64,000 nt of DNA from Marinomonas spartinae (GCF_016461715.1 NZ_JAEMUI010000003.1:124001-188000); one strand, 5' to 3'. Shown: positions 17,229 to 25,916, counted from the first letter of the stretch. Notes: generated by a model not told the origin, from the letters alone. Translations and numbers: made by a program.

Positions 17229-18211
17229 GTAAAATGATCAGGGGAGAAGATATAAACTCATTGAGCAATCGTGAAGCAATGGGGCTGCCTAATTTGTTTA
17301 CTGACTCGTCCATTGAGGATATTCAAGATCACATAGGGTCTCTTTCTGCTCTGTCTGAGAATGATTTATGTCGCTTGGTAGAAAGTACTCATCATGACAA
17401 AAAGCGCCGTTATGCCGCGGGTATTCTCCTCTCTTTAAGAGGAGATCCCCGTATCAATACGCTTTTTCCCACTATGGTGACAGTTTCAGGAGGTAAGGTC
17501 CTATTGGGCCTTAACCCTGATAAAGTGGACGATATTGTTGAGCAATACCAATCCTATGGTGTGCTTCGTGAGTGGATATTAAAGGAGTGTCCACAATATG
17601 AAGTGGATATTTCGCCTTTTAAAATAGGTAAATATTGCGTGACAAATCAAGAATATCGGGATTTTCTACGCGATATTGCCCACTCAAGTCTACCGACTTC
17701 ATGGATTTTTGGCTCTTTCCCCACTTATCATGCAAATCATCCCGTGCATACTGTATCGCCGGAGGATGCTGAATTATATTGCAAATGGTTGAGCCAAAAA
17801 ACAGGCCGTTCTTTTCGCTTGCCTACCGAGCAAGAGTGGGAATATGCCGCTGGTGGGGACAAGGGCTTTGAATTCCCTTGGGGAGAGGCATATAAACCCG
17901 ATCATGCCAATACGATAGAAGAAGGGATTCTGAGTACTACCCCAATCGGTATGTACCCTCTTGGCCTTTCTCCATTTGGTGTGATGGATATGGCAGGCAA
18001 TGTAGAAGAGTATACGTCTAGTGACTATAGGGCGTATGCTGACGGTGAAACCATTGTTGATGATTTACTCACATCAGAAGGAAGTTATCGAATTGCTCGA
18101 GGAGGGAGCTTTACTCGATTTCGGGACCTAGCTAGAACAAAGAGACGACATGGTTGGTATAAAAAAGACATATACATAATGGGCTTTCGACTAGTCGAGG
18201 ATTTTAAATGA
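17225..18211 (+). CDS. FGE-sulfatase (SUMF1/DUF323) fold protein (ToxD-like)
   Basis: A 328-aa protein. An N-terminal helical part (about 1-85) leads into an FGE-sulfatase domain: MVTVSGGKVLLG, FKIGKYCVTNQEYRDFL, AELYCKWLSQKTGRSFRLPT, EQEWEYAAGG, GVMDMAGNVEEYT, ARGGSFTR and the ending MGFRLVEDF. Relatives range from formylglycine-generating enzymes to non-haem-iron sulfoxide synthases (EgtB) and cofactor-free proteins. The two-cysteine active site of true FGE is not obvious near the C terminus. In toxoflavin clusters ToxD is of this family and follows ToxC. Start overlaps the ToxC-like stop (ATGA). Its step may lie in the oxidative part of azapteridine formation, which is inference. Confidence 0.82.
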   Translation: MSKMIRGEDINSLSNREAMGLPNLFTDSSIEDIQDHIGSLSALSENDLCRLVESTHHDKKRRYAAGILLSLRGDPRINTLFPTMVTVSGGKVLLGLNPDKVDDIVEQYQSYGVLREWILKECPQYEVDISPFKIGKYCVTNQEYRDFLRDIAHSSLPTSWIFGSFPTYHANHPVHTVSPEDAELYCKWLSQKTGRSFRLPTEQEWEYAAGGDKGFEFPWGEAYKPDHANTIEEGILSTTPIGMYPLGLSPFGVMDMAGNVEEYTSSDYRAYADGETIVDDLLTSEGSYRIARGGSFTRFRDLARTKRRHGWYKKDIYIMGFRLVEDFK

Positions 18212-18303
18212 CGCTCATCGCACTCCGCTTTGTTCTGTTTCGTCAGAAAATATGTGGTAAATCTTAATATCAGTAGAATAGAGAATATCTCATTTTTTCA
18301 CCT

Positions 18304-18339
18304 GCCCTAATACACTGAAAGAAAGACATGTATTAGGGC
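18304..18339. repeat. 11-bp perfect hairpin between convergent genes
   Basis: Arms GCCCTAATACA (18304-18314) and TGTATTAGGGC (18329-18339) with a 14-base loop lie between the ToxD-like gene and the convergent metal ATPase operon. No T run follows on either strand. It may block transcripts in both directions, and marks the right edge of the accessory island. Confidence 0.5.
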
Positions 18340-18383
18340 TACCACTCTGTTTAGCTCATGACTTCTGTCCAACTAGTGAATTT

Positions 18384-20378
18384 TTACCCGCGTTTTTCAG
18401 GTTTGCGTAGGATGTCCTCAAAGCGCAGTAAGCGACCAGTATTCACCAATACTAATAAGGTACTTAAATTATGGAGAACGGCGGCGATAAGGGCACCAGC
18501 CACACCTAGCATGCCAAATGCTGCCGCAGCCATGATGGCAATGGTCCAGCTTAATCCGATAATGACGTTCATATGTAAAGTGCGGCGGCAGCGTCGACTC
18601 AAGCGTACGCATGTGGCTAGACGGCGTAGGTCGCTGCCAATTAAGACGATGTCGGCAGAGGCTAGGGCAATATCTGCTCCCCCTGCACCCATAGCGACGC
18701 CCACCACACCCGCTTTTAGGGCCAGCGAGTCGTTGATGCCATCGCCCACCACAAGGGGTTTAAAGCCCGTTTGAATCTCATGACTGACGCGATGTAGTTT
18801 GTCTTCAGGTAAGGCCTGAGCGACAACATCATGAATTCCGACTTCTTTGGCGAGTTTGTCCGCTACGGATTGACGGTCGCCGGTGAGCAATACTTGCCGA
18901 CCGAGACCAAGCTCTCGTAAATCGGCCAACGCTTGAGCTGCTTCCGGGCGAACTTGATCCGCTAATAACATCCAGCTTAAGAATTGACCATTGAGCGACA
19001 GACCCGCAATAGGGCCGTCGTGTTGTGGAATGTCTGGAATCTTGATATTTAGTTGAGTGAACAGCTCGGGGCGACCCAGTGCCGCTTCTCCTTTTTCTGT
19101 TTGCGCTACGACACCTAATCCTTGTCGTTCACGAATATCTTGCAGTGGATAGTAAGCGTCGGTAGGAGCGAGGCTAGACATGGCGCGACTGACCGGATGG
19201 CTGCTAGAGGCACCTAGACTGGCCGCTAAAATACGTATCGCTTGCTCGTTGATGTTGACACCTTCGACTGTTTGCATGCCTTGCAGGCTTAACGAACCAA
19301 AGGTTAATGTGCCTGTTTTATCGACTATTAAAGAGCTGAGTTCCGTGAATTCTTCTAAAAACGCCGAGCTACGAATCAATATGCCGTGCCGTGCTGCCAC
19401 GGCAATACCTGCAATGGCGGCAGCTGGCGCTGACAGGACCAAAGCGCATGGACAAGCGGCTACCAATACTGCCAGCATTGCTTGAGCATCATAGGTGACA
19501 AACCAAGTGATGGCGGCCACCATCAGGACTAATAGCATGTATTGTCCTGCATAGCGTTCCAATAAACGAGTGATAGGTGGTTTCGCTTGTTCAGCTTGCT
19601 GCATTAGAGCAATCACTTTGCCTAATGTGGAATCATCACCGGTGCGAGTCACTTGGATGCGTAAGAGACCATCGAGGTTAATGGCACCACCAAATACCTC
19701 ATCGCCTATTTTGGCATCTTGTGGAACGGACTCCCCCGTAATAGGCGCTGTATCAAGGCTTGCCATACCACTGATAACAATACCATCGGCAGGAATTCTA
19801 TCACCCGCGCGTACCTCAACCTGATCGTCTTTGGTAAGTTGTTGGTTGTCTATTTCGCTGATGTTGCCATCATGATCGATTTTTCGGGCTTTACTTTGAG
19901 TGAGATGACTTAATGCTTCGATGGCCTCTTGCGAGCCAATCATGCTGCGCTCTTCTAGAATATGACCGAAAATCATAATAATGGGGAGTAGCGCAGCGGT
20001 CATTAAGTCGCCTGTGGCCCAAGCCCCTAGCATTGCCAATGCGATAAGCTGATCGGTTATACCATGCAAACTGGGGTGTTTTAGGCTATGCCAAGAGGAT
20101 TTGATAACAGGAAAGGCGACTAAGATCGAAGCGATTCCTAGCAACATTTGACTCACACTTTGTTGTAAGGGGAAAAGCCAATGCCAAGCTAACCCAAGGG
20201 CTAATAAGCCTAATGACACCATGGCCAATGTCAGTTGCTTCGCGGCGGCTTTTTGCTCGCTCCTGCTTAGTGAGCCTGAACTAAAATGAATATGGCCGTG
20301 ATCATGTCCATGGTGGTCGTGTCCATGATGGTTGTGTCCATGGTGATGGCTGGTGTGAGAATGGGAAGGCTGGGTCAT
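18384..20378 (-). CDS. P1B-type heavy-metal-translocating ATPase with His-rich N terminus
   Basis: A 664-aa inner-membrane metal pump, last gene of a four-gene operon. Order: 15 His in the first 31 residues in place of a CxxC HMA domain, membrane helices, TGES (about 214-217), membrane CPC motif (309-311), phosphorylated Asp353 in DKTGT, GDGIND and a C-terminal helix pair. The last helix reads HNLSTLLVLVN, unlike the usual D-x-G/T of ZntA or HEGGT of CoaT, so metal selectivity cannot be assigned; Zn, Cd, Co, Ni or Cu export are all possible. Start overlaps the upstream SPFH gene (ATGA), so the four genes are translated as a unit. Confidence 0.88.
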   Translation of the reverse strand: MTQPSHSHTSHHHGHNHHGHDHHGHDHGHIHFSSGSLSRSEQKAAAKQLTLAMVSLGLLALGLAWHWLFPLQQSVSQMLLGIASILVAFPVIKSSWHSLKHPSLHGITDQLIALAMLGAWATGDLMTAALLPIIMIFGHILEERSMIGSQEAIEALSHLTQSKARKIDHDGNISEIDNQQLTKDDQVEVRAGDRIPADGIVISGMASLDTAPITGESVPQDAKIGDEVFGGAINLDGLLRIQVTRTGDDSTLGKVIALMQQAEQAKPPITRLLERYAGQYMLLVLMVAAITWFVTYDAQAMLAVLVAACPCALVLSAPAAAIAGIAVAARHGILIRSSAFLEEFTELSSLIVDKTGTLTFGSLSLQGMQTVEGVNINEQAIRILAASLGASSSHPVSRAMSSLAPTDAYYPLQDIRERQGLGVVAQTEKGEAALGRPELFTQLNIKIPDIPQHDGPIAGLSLNGQFLSWMLLADQVRPEAAQALADLRELGLGRQVLLTGDRQSVADKLAKEVGIHDVVAQALPEDKLHRVSHEIQTGFKPLVVGDGINDSLALKAGVVGVAMGAGGADIALASADIVLIGSDLRRLATCVRLSRRCRRTLHMNVIIGLSWTIAIMAAAAFGMLGVAGALIAAVLHNLSTLLVLVNTGRLLRFEDILRKPEKRG

Positions 20379-21451
20379 GGTTGCTTGCCTTGTAAAATCA
20401 GTTTGGCATCGTCTTTAGGATCGACTGTCGAAACGGAGCCGGCTTGGGACAATAAAGTGGTAATGCGTTGGCGATAAAGGCGCCACAATAAGCCGGGATC
20501 CGCGTTTATCTGCTGTGCTTTAGCAAGTTTCACTATGCTTGCTGTATTGGCCTGTGCATTAGCGACGCGTTCACTGGCGTTCGCATTGGCCTCTTGTAAA
20601 ATACGATCGGCTTCTTGATTGGCTGCTTGTATGATGGATGCCGCCTTATTATTAGCCTCTGCAATGGCTTGTTTAGCAAGCTGGCTGGCGGTTAATACCG
20701 CATTGAAGGCATCGACGGTGTCTACAGGAAGGCTGGGCTGAATGTCCACACGCGCTACTTTTATGCCCAGACTGGCATGTTCTTGTGTCAGTTGAGCAAG
20801 ACGTAGATTGATTTGCTTAACCAAATCTTCGCGTAATTTTTCTCTTTCTTCTGCGGCTTTGGTACTGGAACCGACCAGTTCAGGGCGTGCTACCAATATG
20901 GTGTCTAAATCTCGTGATGCTGAAATCACCACAGCACTGCGCTCGACCAATCGGTCTAACGCGAAATTGACATGTTTGCCTTGCAACACATAGGCATATG
21001 GGTCGGTCACTTTATAATAAAGGTGGACACCGAGTTGCACAATGCCAGAGTCACCAGTGAGTAGGTAGCCCTCACCAGCGGTTGCATCGGTTAATATACC
21101 GGAATCCAAGCCACTGTAGTCGGCCGATTTTGGCCGAATAAGCGCCTTTACCGTACGATCAACAACACGATCGGCCGAGGGAATAATGATCACTTTTTCA
21201 AAAGGTTGTGGCCATGCGAGCAGTAATCCTGAGTTCTGTTCGCGATCAATGGCTCCAAAGCGTAAGACAACCGCACGGCTTTCTGGACCAATCTCTCGAA
21301 TGTTGCTGACTAACCAACTGATGGCGGTGACACTGGTTAATATGTACAGAGCGATAAAGGCTAAACGCCCAGCTTGCAACCAATGTCCTTGAGGCTTATC
21401 TGATGAGGTGTCAGGTTGGCCATTGTTTTTGCTGGTGGGCAAGAGACTCAT
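20375..21451 (-). CDS. SPFH/HflC-like membrane protein
   Basis: A 358-aa protein with one N-terminal transmembrane helix (about residues 30-52), an SPFH/Band-7 domain (about 55-240; ESRAVVLRFGAIDRE) and a long Ala/Gln/Glu-rich coiled coil (about 235-310, with repeated AxxxAxxI and EADRILQEA patterns), then a short tail. HflK/HflC proteins form cage-like membrane assemblies and modulate the FtsH protease. Overlaps by 4 bp on both sides join it to a second SPFH protein and the metal ATPase. It is not the housekeeping hflKC pair, which normally follows hflX/hfq. A specialised membrane-domain role for the ATPase is inference. Confidence 0.85.
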   Translation of the reverse strand: MSLLPTSKNNGQPDTSSDKPQGHWLQAGRLAFIALYILTSVTAISWLVSNIREIGPESRAVVLRFGAIDREQNSGLLLAWPQPFEKVIIIPSADRVVDRTVKALIRPKSADYSGLDSGILTDATAGEGYLLTGDSGIVQLGVHLYYKVTDPYAYVLQGKHVNFALDRLVERSAVVISASRDLDTILVARPELVGSSTKAAEEREKLREDLVKQINLRLAQLTQEHASLGIKVARVDIQPSLPVDTVDAFNAVLTASQLAKQAIAEANNKAASIIQAANQEADRILQEANANASERVANAQANTASIVKLAKAQQINADPGLLWRLYRQRITTLLSQAGSVSTVDPKDDAKLILQGKQP

Positions 21452-22491
21452 GGCTGATCTTTTCCTTGTTTCTTAACAGGGCTATTTTTCAGCATGATAG
21501 GACCATCTTGAATATTAGCTGGGCCATCTATGAGAGCTTTAAAGGGGGCGGCGTCAGTACGAAGAACCAAATGAGTATTGCCGTTGATAATGCTGCTTAA
21601 TGTGTCCAAAGAACGGAGCAAATCATACAGTTGAGGTGCTTCTTTATGGGCTTGTCCATAAATATCCGCCGCCTGTACGATCGACTTCGCCTCGATATCC
21701 GCCGCTTTTACCTTGGCATCTGCAGTAATGATGCGGGCCTCTTTTTGTGCAGTGGAGACGATTTGTGCCGCTTGTCGTTTACCTTCTGCCGTGCGTTGTG
21801 TAGCGATGGTTTCTCGTTCTGCACGCATACGATCCACTGTGGCAGTGAGGGTGACAACAGGGAGTGTTAAGCGCTCTATACCGACTTGCACAACCCGTAC
21901 ACCATAGGTGTTGAGTAAAGATCCTTCGATTTGAGCGCGGAGTTTGTTTTCAAAATCGTCAATTTGCACTTTGCTGCTATCCGTATTAACCAAACTGGAT
22001 AAGTTATAGCTGCTCGCCGTTGCTTCGAGTGCTGAACCGACAAAAGTACGCAGTTGACGGGCCGCTTCAGAGGGCTTGTTTTGGACGGCGCGCATAAAGC
22101 GTTTGACGTCTTCTTTATCGGCTTTTACCTGCCAAACTACATAAGCTTGCACGATGATACGCAAGCCGTCTTTGGTACCCACATCTTGTAAGCCACTTGA
22201 TGTGGTACGAAGTCGTAAATCAACAGGAGTGGAGAGTTCGATAGGAGTGGGTAAATGCCAGGCCAAGCCTGGGGTTAATATCACTCGAACTGGGTCACCA
22301 AAGCGGGTGATTACTTCTGCTTCCCCAGAGCGCACTTGCACTAAGCAGGCCGCTGCAAGCGCGAACAAAACCAGCAAAAGAGCAAAGGTCATGCGTCGCC
22401 AAGTGGCGCTCTTTTTATCATGAGAAGTCCCATTGTCCAGTTGGTCATGCTCATGGTTATGGTCATGATGATGGTGATGTGGCTGGCTCAA
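21448..22491 (-). CDS. SPFH/HflK-like membrane protein with His-rich N terminus
   Basis: A 347-aa protein. Residues 5-15 hold eight His (HHHHHDHNHEH) on the cytoplasmic side, then a transmembrane helix (about 32-52), an SPFH domain (about 55-230; VRSGEAEVITRFGDPVR) and a coiled coil (about 225-290). The His cluster is the same kind seen at the N terminus of the ATPase encoded by the same operon, suggesting both handle the same metal. It overlaps both neighbours by 4 bp. True HflK has a Gly-rich, not His-rich, N terminus. Confidence 0.85.
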   Translation of the reverse strand: MSQPHHHHHDHNHEHDQLDNGTSHDKKSATWRRMTFALLLVLFALAAACLVQVRSGEAEVITRFGDPVRVILTPGLAWHLPTPIELSTPVDLRLRTTSSGLQDVGTKDGLRIIVQAYVVWQVKADKEDVKRFMRAVQNKPSEAARQLRTFVGSALEATASSYNLSSLVNTDSSKVQIDDFENKLRAQIEGSLLNTYGVRVVQVGIERLTLPVVTLTATVDRMRAERETIATQRTAEGKRQAAQIVSTAQKEARIITADAKVKAADIEAKSIVQAADIYGQAHKEAPQLYDLLRSLDTLSSIINGNTHLVLRTDAAPFKALIDGPANIQDGPIMLKNSPVKKQGKDQP

Positions 22492-24551
22492 TGTGTCTCT
22501 CCTGATTGAGTGCTAGTGTTGGTCTTAGGGTCAACAGGGGGAACGAAACTCCGAAAATCAATCGTCGGCGCGTCTGTTCCTTGGATACGGCTGTCTATGA
22601 TAAGACTATTGGCATTCTTCATGCCCTTAGCGAGCTGCTGGTAATATTGTTCCCGAATAAAGGTTTGACCAGCGGAGTCATAGGCATGTTTATCCGCGTT
22701 AAATAGTGTTTTGGCAGTGTTTGCTTGGCTGATATTTTGATGAGCTTTCGCACTGGCATCGTCTTCGAGCAGGCTTGCTTCCTGCTCGGCTTGGTTTAGA
22801 TCCACTGCCGCTTTGCCTTTTTCTCTGGCTATTAAAGCTTGAACTTCGATTTGTGCGGATTGTACTTTGTGATAGGCGTTGGCTGCTTTTGCTGGTGGAT
22901 GAATGGCTTCAATTGCCGTTGCAAGCAAGGTGACGCCTGAATTCAAACGGTCTAATTCACTTTGTACCGCATTGTTTACATCCGCAGCAAGTTGATTGCG
23001 CTGCTCGCTGAGAAGGTCATCTAAGGTGCGTCCGGCAAAATCGTGTACTAGTACGCGGCTTGCCGTACGACGAATCAGCATGGGCAGATTATCCGTATTG
23101 TAAGTGGCTTTGAGTGCATCCTCATCGGTTAAGCCTATGCGGTAAATAAAGCGCACGTCCATATCAACAATCTGAAAGCTTTGCTTGCCGTCGCTACTGC
23201 TGGCGATGATTTGCGACTTTTCACTGCGATGCGTCACATCCCATAAGCGGTTCGCTGTATAAGGTGCTGGGCCCTCAGTTGGATCCGCTTGGTTGGGCAT
23301 GGCTGGTGCCGTGGAGTTGTCATCGGTGCTGGCGGCTAATTCGTGTACAACACCATATTCGACATTAATAATGCGCCCAAAAGGCCATGGCAAGCTAACG
23401 TGAAGACCTGGCTTGAGTACGGCAACAGGCTTACCAAAACGCTCATAAATGCCACGACCATTCATAGGAATTTCATGTAATCCAGACAAGAGCCAACCCG
23501 TTAATAAGATGAACAGGAGGATTGGGAGAAAAGCGCGACGAATAAAGCCAAAGGCCCAAACCTGACGTAAATCAATGCCAAAGCGTTGGTGGAGACTTGC
23601 TTGAAAAAGCTGCATTGGCTTAGGGGGCCAACGCAGCATTTCTGCAAAGAAGCTGGTGGTAAAAAGTGCGGGTTCCAATGAATCGCGGCGTGGTGTAAAA
23701 ACGACCAGAATCGCTCGAATCATCAGTTCCAACCCGAGAAGGCTCGGTAATAAGCCTACCAATACCGCCAAGCGAATTGGCCAAATGCGCTCAGCATTAG
23801 CATAGAAAAGGCAGATAGCAGACAGTACAAACACAACAATGGCCACTCGAAGCTGCACTGCCAAGGGCAATGCCTCTGGCCATTCTTGTTTGTGGGCAGC
23901 AAGGTAGCGCTCAACAACCAGTATCGCAAAGGCGACCAATAACGCTAAACCGCCACATAGATAGGCATTTGCTCCTAGTGCTTTTGGTGTGGAGGATAGG
24001 TTCCAGCCACTGTCTATTAATAGAAAGGCAAAAAGTATTAGTAAGACGACCCAGGTCACGTCGATGCCAACAGCGGATAGTATCGGTTTAATGCGGCTTT
24101 CTTTGATTCTGTCTAATAGTTGTTTGATGGGGTTGATTGTTTTTAAAACGGTTTTGCCAGTTTGTTCGGTATCGGACAGAGGGGTGGTTGCCCCTGTCTC
24201 TTGTTCTGGTGAAAGTTCTTCTGGAGCAATAGTATGGGCTCGCCAAATCGCAATGCGCCATGCAGACTGAAAGGAGGCAAGCAATATTAGCAAGGTCGCG
24301 GCGGCGTTGAGTTGTATTGGAATCCAGATAGAGGTTGGAGCAAACATATCGACGATAAGCCACATCAATAAAATGGCAAAGGCCAAACCTGCAAAGGCCA
24401 TACAAGTACTAAAGAGTTGACGGGCGTGGATAGTGGCGAGCTGGAAGCGAGGGATAGCGGCTAATTCTTCGTCATCTGTTTTTAAGTCAACTCTCATTAA
24501 CGCTCCAAGGGTGAGTTGTTTGGCATCAGGCAGGGCAAAATTACTCCTCAT
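22488..24551 (-). CDS. Large SPFH protein with polytopic N-terminal membrane domain
   Basis: A 687-aa protein, first gene of the operon. The N-terminal 330 residues contain about six to seven hydrophobic helices in several blocks; then comes another helix (about 350-370), an SPFH domain (about 375-560; GRGIYERFGKPVAVLKPGL) and a coiled coil (about 560-640). The C terminus is Pro/Thr-rich. A plain HflK is about 420 aa with one helix, so this one is a fusion with an extra membrane module that I do not recognise. Three consecutive SPFH genes suggest a hetero-oligomeric membrane ring. The divergent PAP2 gene is 192 bp away. Confidence 0.8.
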   Translation of the reverse strand: MRSNFALPDAKQLTLGALMRVDLKTDDEELAAIPRFQLATIHARQLFSTCMAFAGLAFAILLMWLIVDMFAPTSIWIPIQLNAAATLLILLASFQSAWRIAIWRAHTIAPEELSPEQETGATTPLSDTEQTGKTVLKTINPIKQLLDRIKESRIKPILSAVGIDVTWVVLLILFAFLLIDSGWNLSSTPKALGANAYLCGGLALLVAFAILVVERYLAAHKQEWPEALPLAVQLRVAIVVFVLSAICLFYANAERIWPIRLAVLVGLLPSLLGLELMIRAILVVFTPRRDSLEPALFTTSFFAEMLRWPPKPMQLFQASLHQRFGIDLRQVWAFGFIRRAFLPILLFILLTGWLLSGLHEIPMNGRGIYERFGKPVAVLKPGLHVSLPWPFGRIINVEYGVVHELAASTDDNSTAPAMPNQADPTEGPAPYTANRLWDVTHRSEKSQIIASSSDGKQSFQIVDMDVRFIYRIGLTDEDALKATYNTDNLPMLIRRTASRVLVHDFAGRTLDDLLSEQRNQLAADVNNAVQSELDRLNSGVTLLATAIEAIHPPAKAANAYHKVQSAQIEVQALIAREKGKAAVDLNQAEQEASLLEDDASAKAHQNISQANTAKTLFNADKHAYDSAGQTFIREQYYQQLAKGMKNANSLIIDSRIQGTDAPTIDFRSFVPPVDPKTNTSTQSGETH

Positions 24552-24743
24552 TCTATAATAAAATAATAAGATTGCACCCGACTCTTACCGTTATGTCTGC
24601 TTTATGGATAAGTTTCCCTTTTTTTCTGGTGATTGTAAGGATTTAGCATGTTTGTTTGCAAAAAAATGAGTCTCATCGCGGATCATTATCTATGCTATTA
24701 TTAACTTATTGTATTAAATGATTATTTTAGAGACGTTTTTTCT

Positions 24744-25421
24744 ATGACCGAGACAAAAACTCCTCGTTACCAATGGGGGCTATTAGTTGGATTGCTTCTG
24801 TGTTTTATTGCCTTGGCTGTCATCGCCAATACGGGTCACATTCCTGATTTTGATCGGCGTATATTGTTAGCACTTCGTGATCCAATCGACAGTACAAAAG
24901 AATGGGGACCGACTTGGTTAGCCGAGTTGATGAGAGATATTACCGCCTTGGGGAGCAATTGGATTTTGTTATTTTTCTGCTTTGTTTATGCCATCTTCTT
25001 ATGGTTGATTCAAAGACCGTATTTAGCAAAGTATTTGCTACTGACGGTGATCATGGGAATGTTATTGAGTTTTTTGCTGAAACTAGGGTTCGATCGACCT
25101 CGTCCTGCCTTAGTTCCCCATGGTGTTCAGGTTTATACGAGTAGCTTTCCTTCGGGTCATGGCATGTCATCGTCCTTTGTCTGGTTAACCTTAGCATTAG
25201 TGTCGACTTGGTATACAGATAACGTTAAGGTCAAGCGATTTTTAGTGGGAGTGGCTTTGTTGATGACTCTTATGGTGTCGTTTAGTCGAGTCTATCTTGG
25301 TGTTCATTGGCCAACTGATGTATTGGCTGGAATGGTGGTAGGGCTATTTTGGGCATTACTTTGCTATCGTTTAGCTCGTTATTGTCAGGCGCATTACTGT
25401 CAAGATAAGTCGCGGTTTTAG
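24744..25421 (+). CDS. PAP2-family membrane phosphatase
   Basis: A 225-aa inner-membrane enzyme with about six helices. The three PAP2 motifs are visible: KLGFDRPRP (KxxxxxxRP type), PSGH, and SRVYLGVHWPTD (SRxxxxxHxxxD). Family members remove phosphate from phosphatidic acid, phosphatidylglycerol phosphate or undecaprenyl pyrophosphate at the outer face of the inner membrane. PgpB- or BacA-like substrate choice cannot be decided from the sequence. It is a single gene, divergent from the SPFH/ATPase operon. Confidence 0.88.
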   Translation: MTETKTPRYQWGLLVGLLLCFIALAVIANTGHIPDFDRRILLALRDPIDSTKEWGPTWLAELMRDITALGSNWILLFFCFVYAIFLWLIQRPYLAKYLLLTVIMGMLLSFLLKLGFDRPRPALVPHGVQVYTSSFPSGHGMSSSFVWLTLALVSTWYTDNVKVKRFLVGVALLMTLMVSFSRVYLGVHWPTDVLAGMVVGLFWALLCYRLARYCQAHYCQDKSRF

Positions 25422-25618
25422 TGCAGCGATGCATATTTAGTTGATACTTGCATCTGTCTTGGCTTTTTCCCTCTTTATGAGGATAAGTTGTCAAGATCTC
25501 AGACTATCTTATGGCTAATGGGGAAAGAGACTTTCTTTATATTTGGCTGACATATCCTTGCGGTTTTCAGTGCTAGCATGAAATCTCTTAATTCATTATA
25601 GCAGCAAGGAAAATTGTG

Positions 25619-25762
25619 ATGGCTCGTTTAATTAGAAAACTAGTAAATGCACACTTTTTTAACCGTCATTCTAATGAAAACCCAGCAGAATCTGTCGTGG
25701 TTTTTGATATGGATGAATATGAATGGAAAGGTTGGGATGCTTGGGTTGAAGTCAAAGAATAA
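25619..25762 (+). CDS. Small hypothetical protein, 47 aa
   Basis: A short frame that starts with ATG and a good ribosome-binding site (AAGGA, 9 bases upstream). It encodes a basic N-terminal half (MARLIRKLVNAHFFNRH) and an acidic, Trp-rich C-terminal half (DMDEYEWKGWDAWVEVKE). The composition is protein-like and the codons resemble those of neighbouring genes. It begins 197 bp after the PAP2 gene, and a hairpin terminator lies downstream at 25917-25957. I do not recognise the family; the function is unknown. Confidence 0.6.
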   Translation: MARLIRKLVNAHFFNRHSNENPAESVVVFDMDEYEWKGWDAWVEVKE

Positions 25763-25916
25763 CATTCAATGGCTGGAAATACCGCATCTTTGGAGTATGG
25801 CATTAGTTATGTGTGCATTATATTGACTTTGCTATGCATCACATATGGTTATCCTCTCAGGAGTGTCTGTTCTTTCAGGAGTAAGCGTGCAGTAGGAGTG
25901 AATATGGCGTTATGTT

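Noticed and set aside
14856-18211. Calling the locus a toxoflavin cluster
   Set aside because: toxA and toxE equivalents are absent and a ligase/aminotransferase arm is added, so the product cannot be assumed to be toxoflavin.
18358-18774. 138-codon plus-strand frame opposite the metal ATPase
   Set aside because: It is an antisense shadow of the ATPase gene: very rich in Arg/Pro/Ala/Ser, no ribosome-binding site and no recognisable domain.
20375-24551. Housekeeping hflK-hflC operon
   Set aside because: There are three SPFH genes, His-rich tails, an extra membrane domain and linkage to a metal ATPase, with no hfq or hflX nearby.
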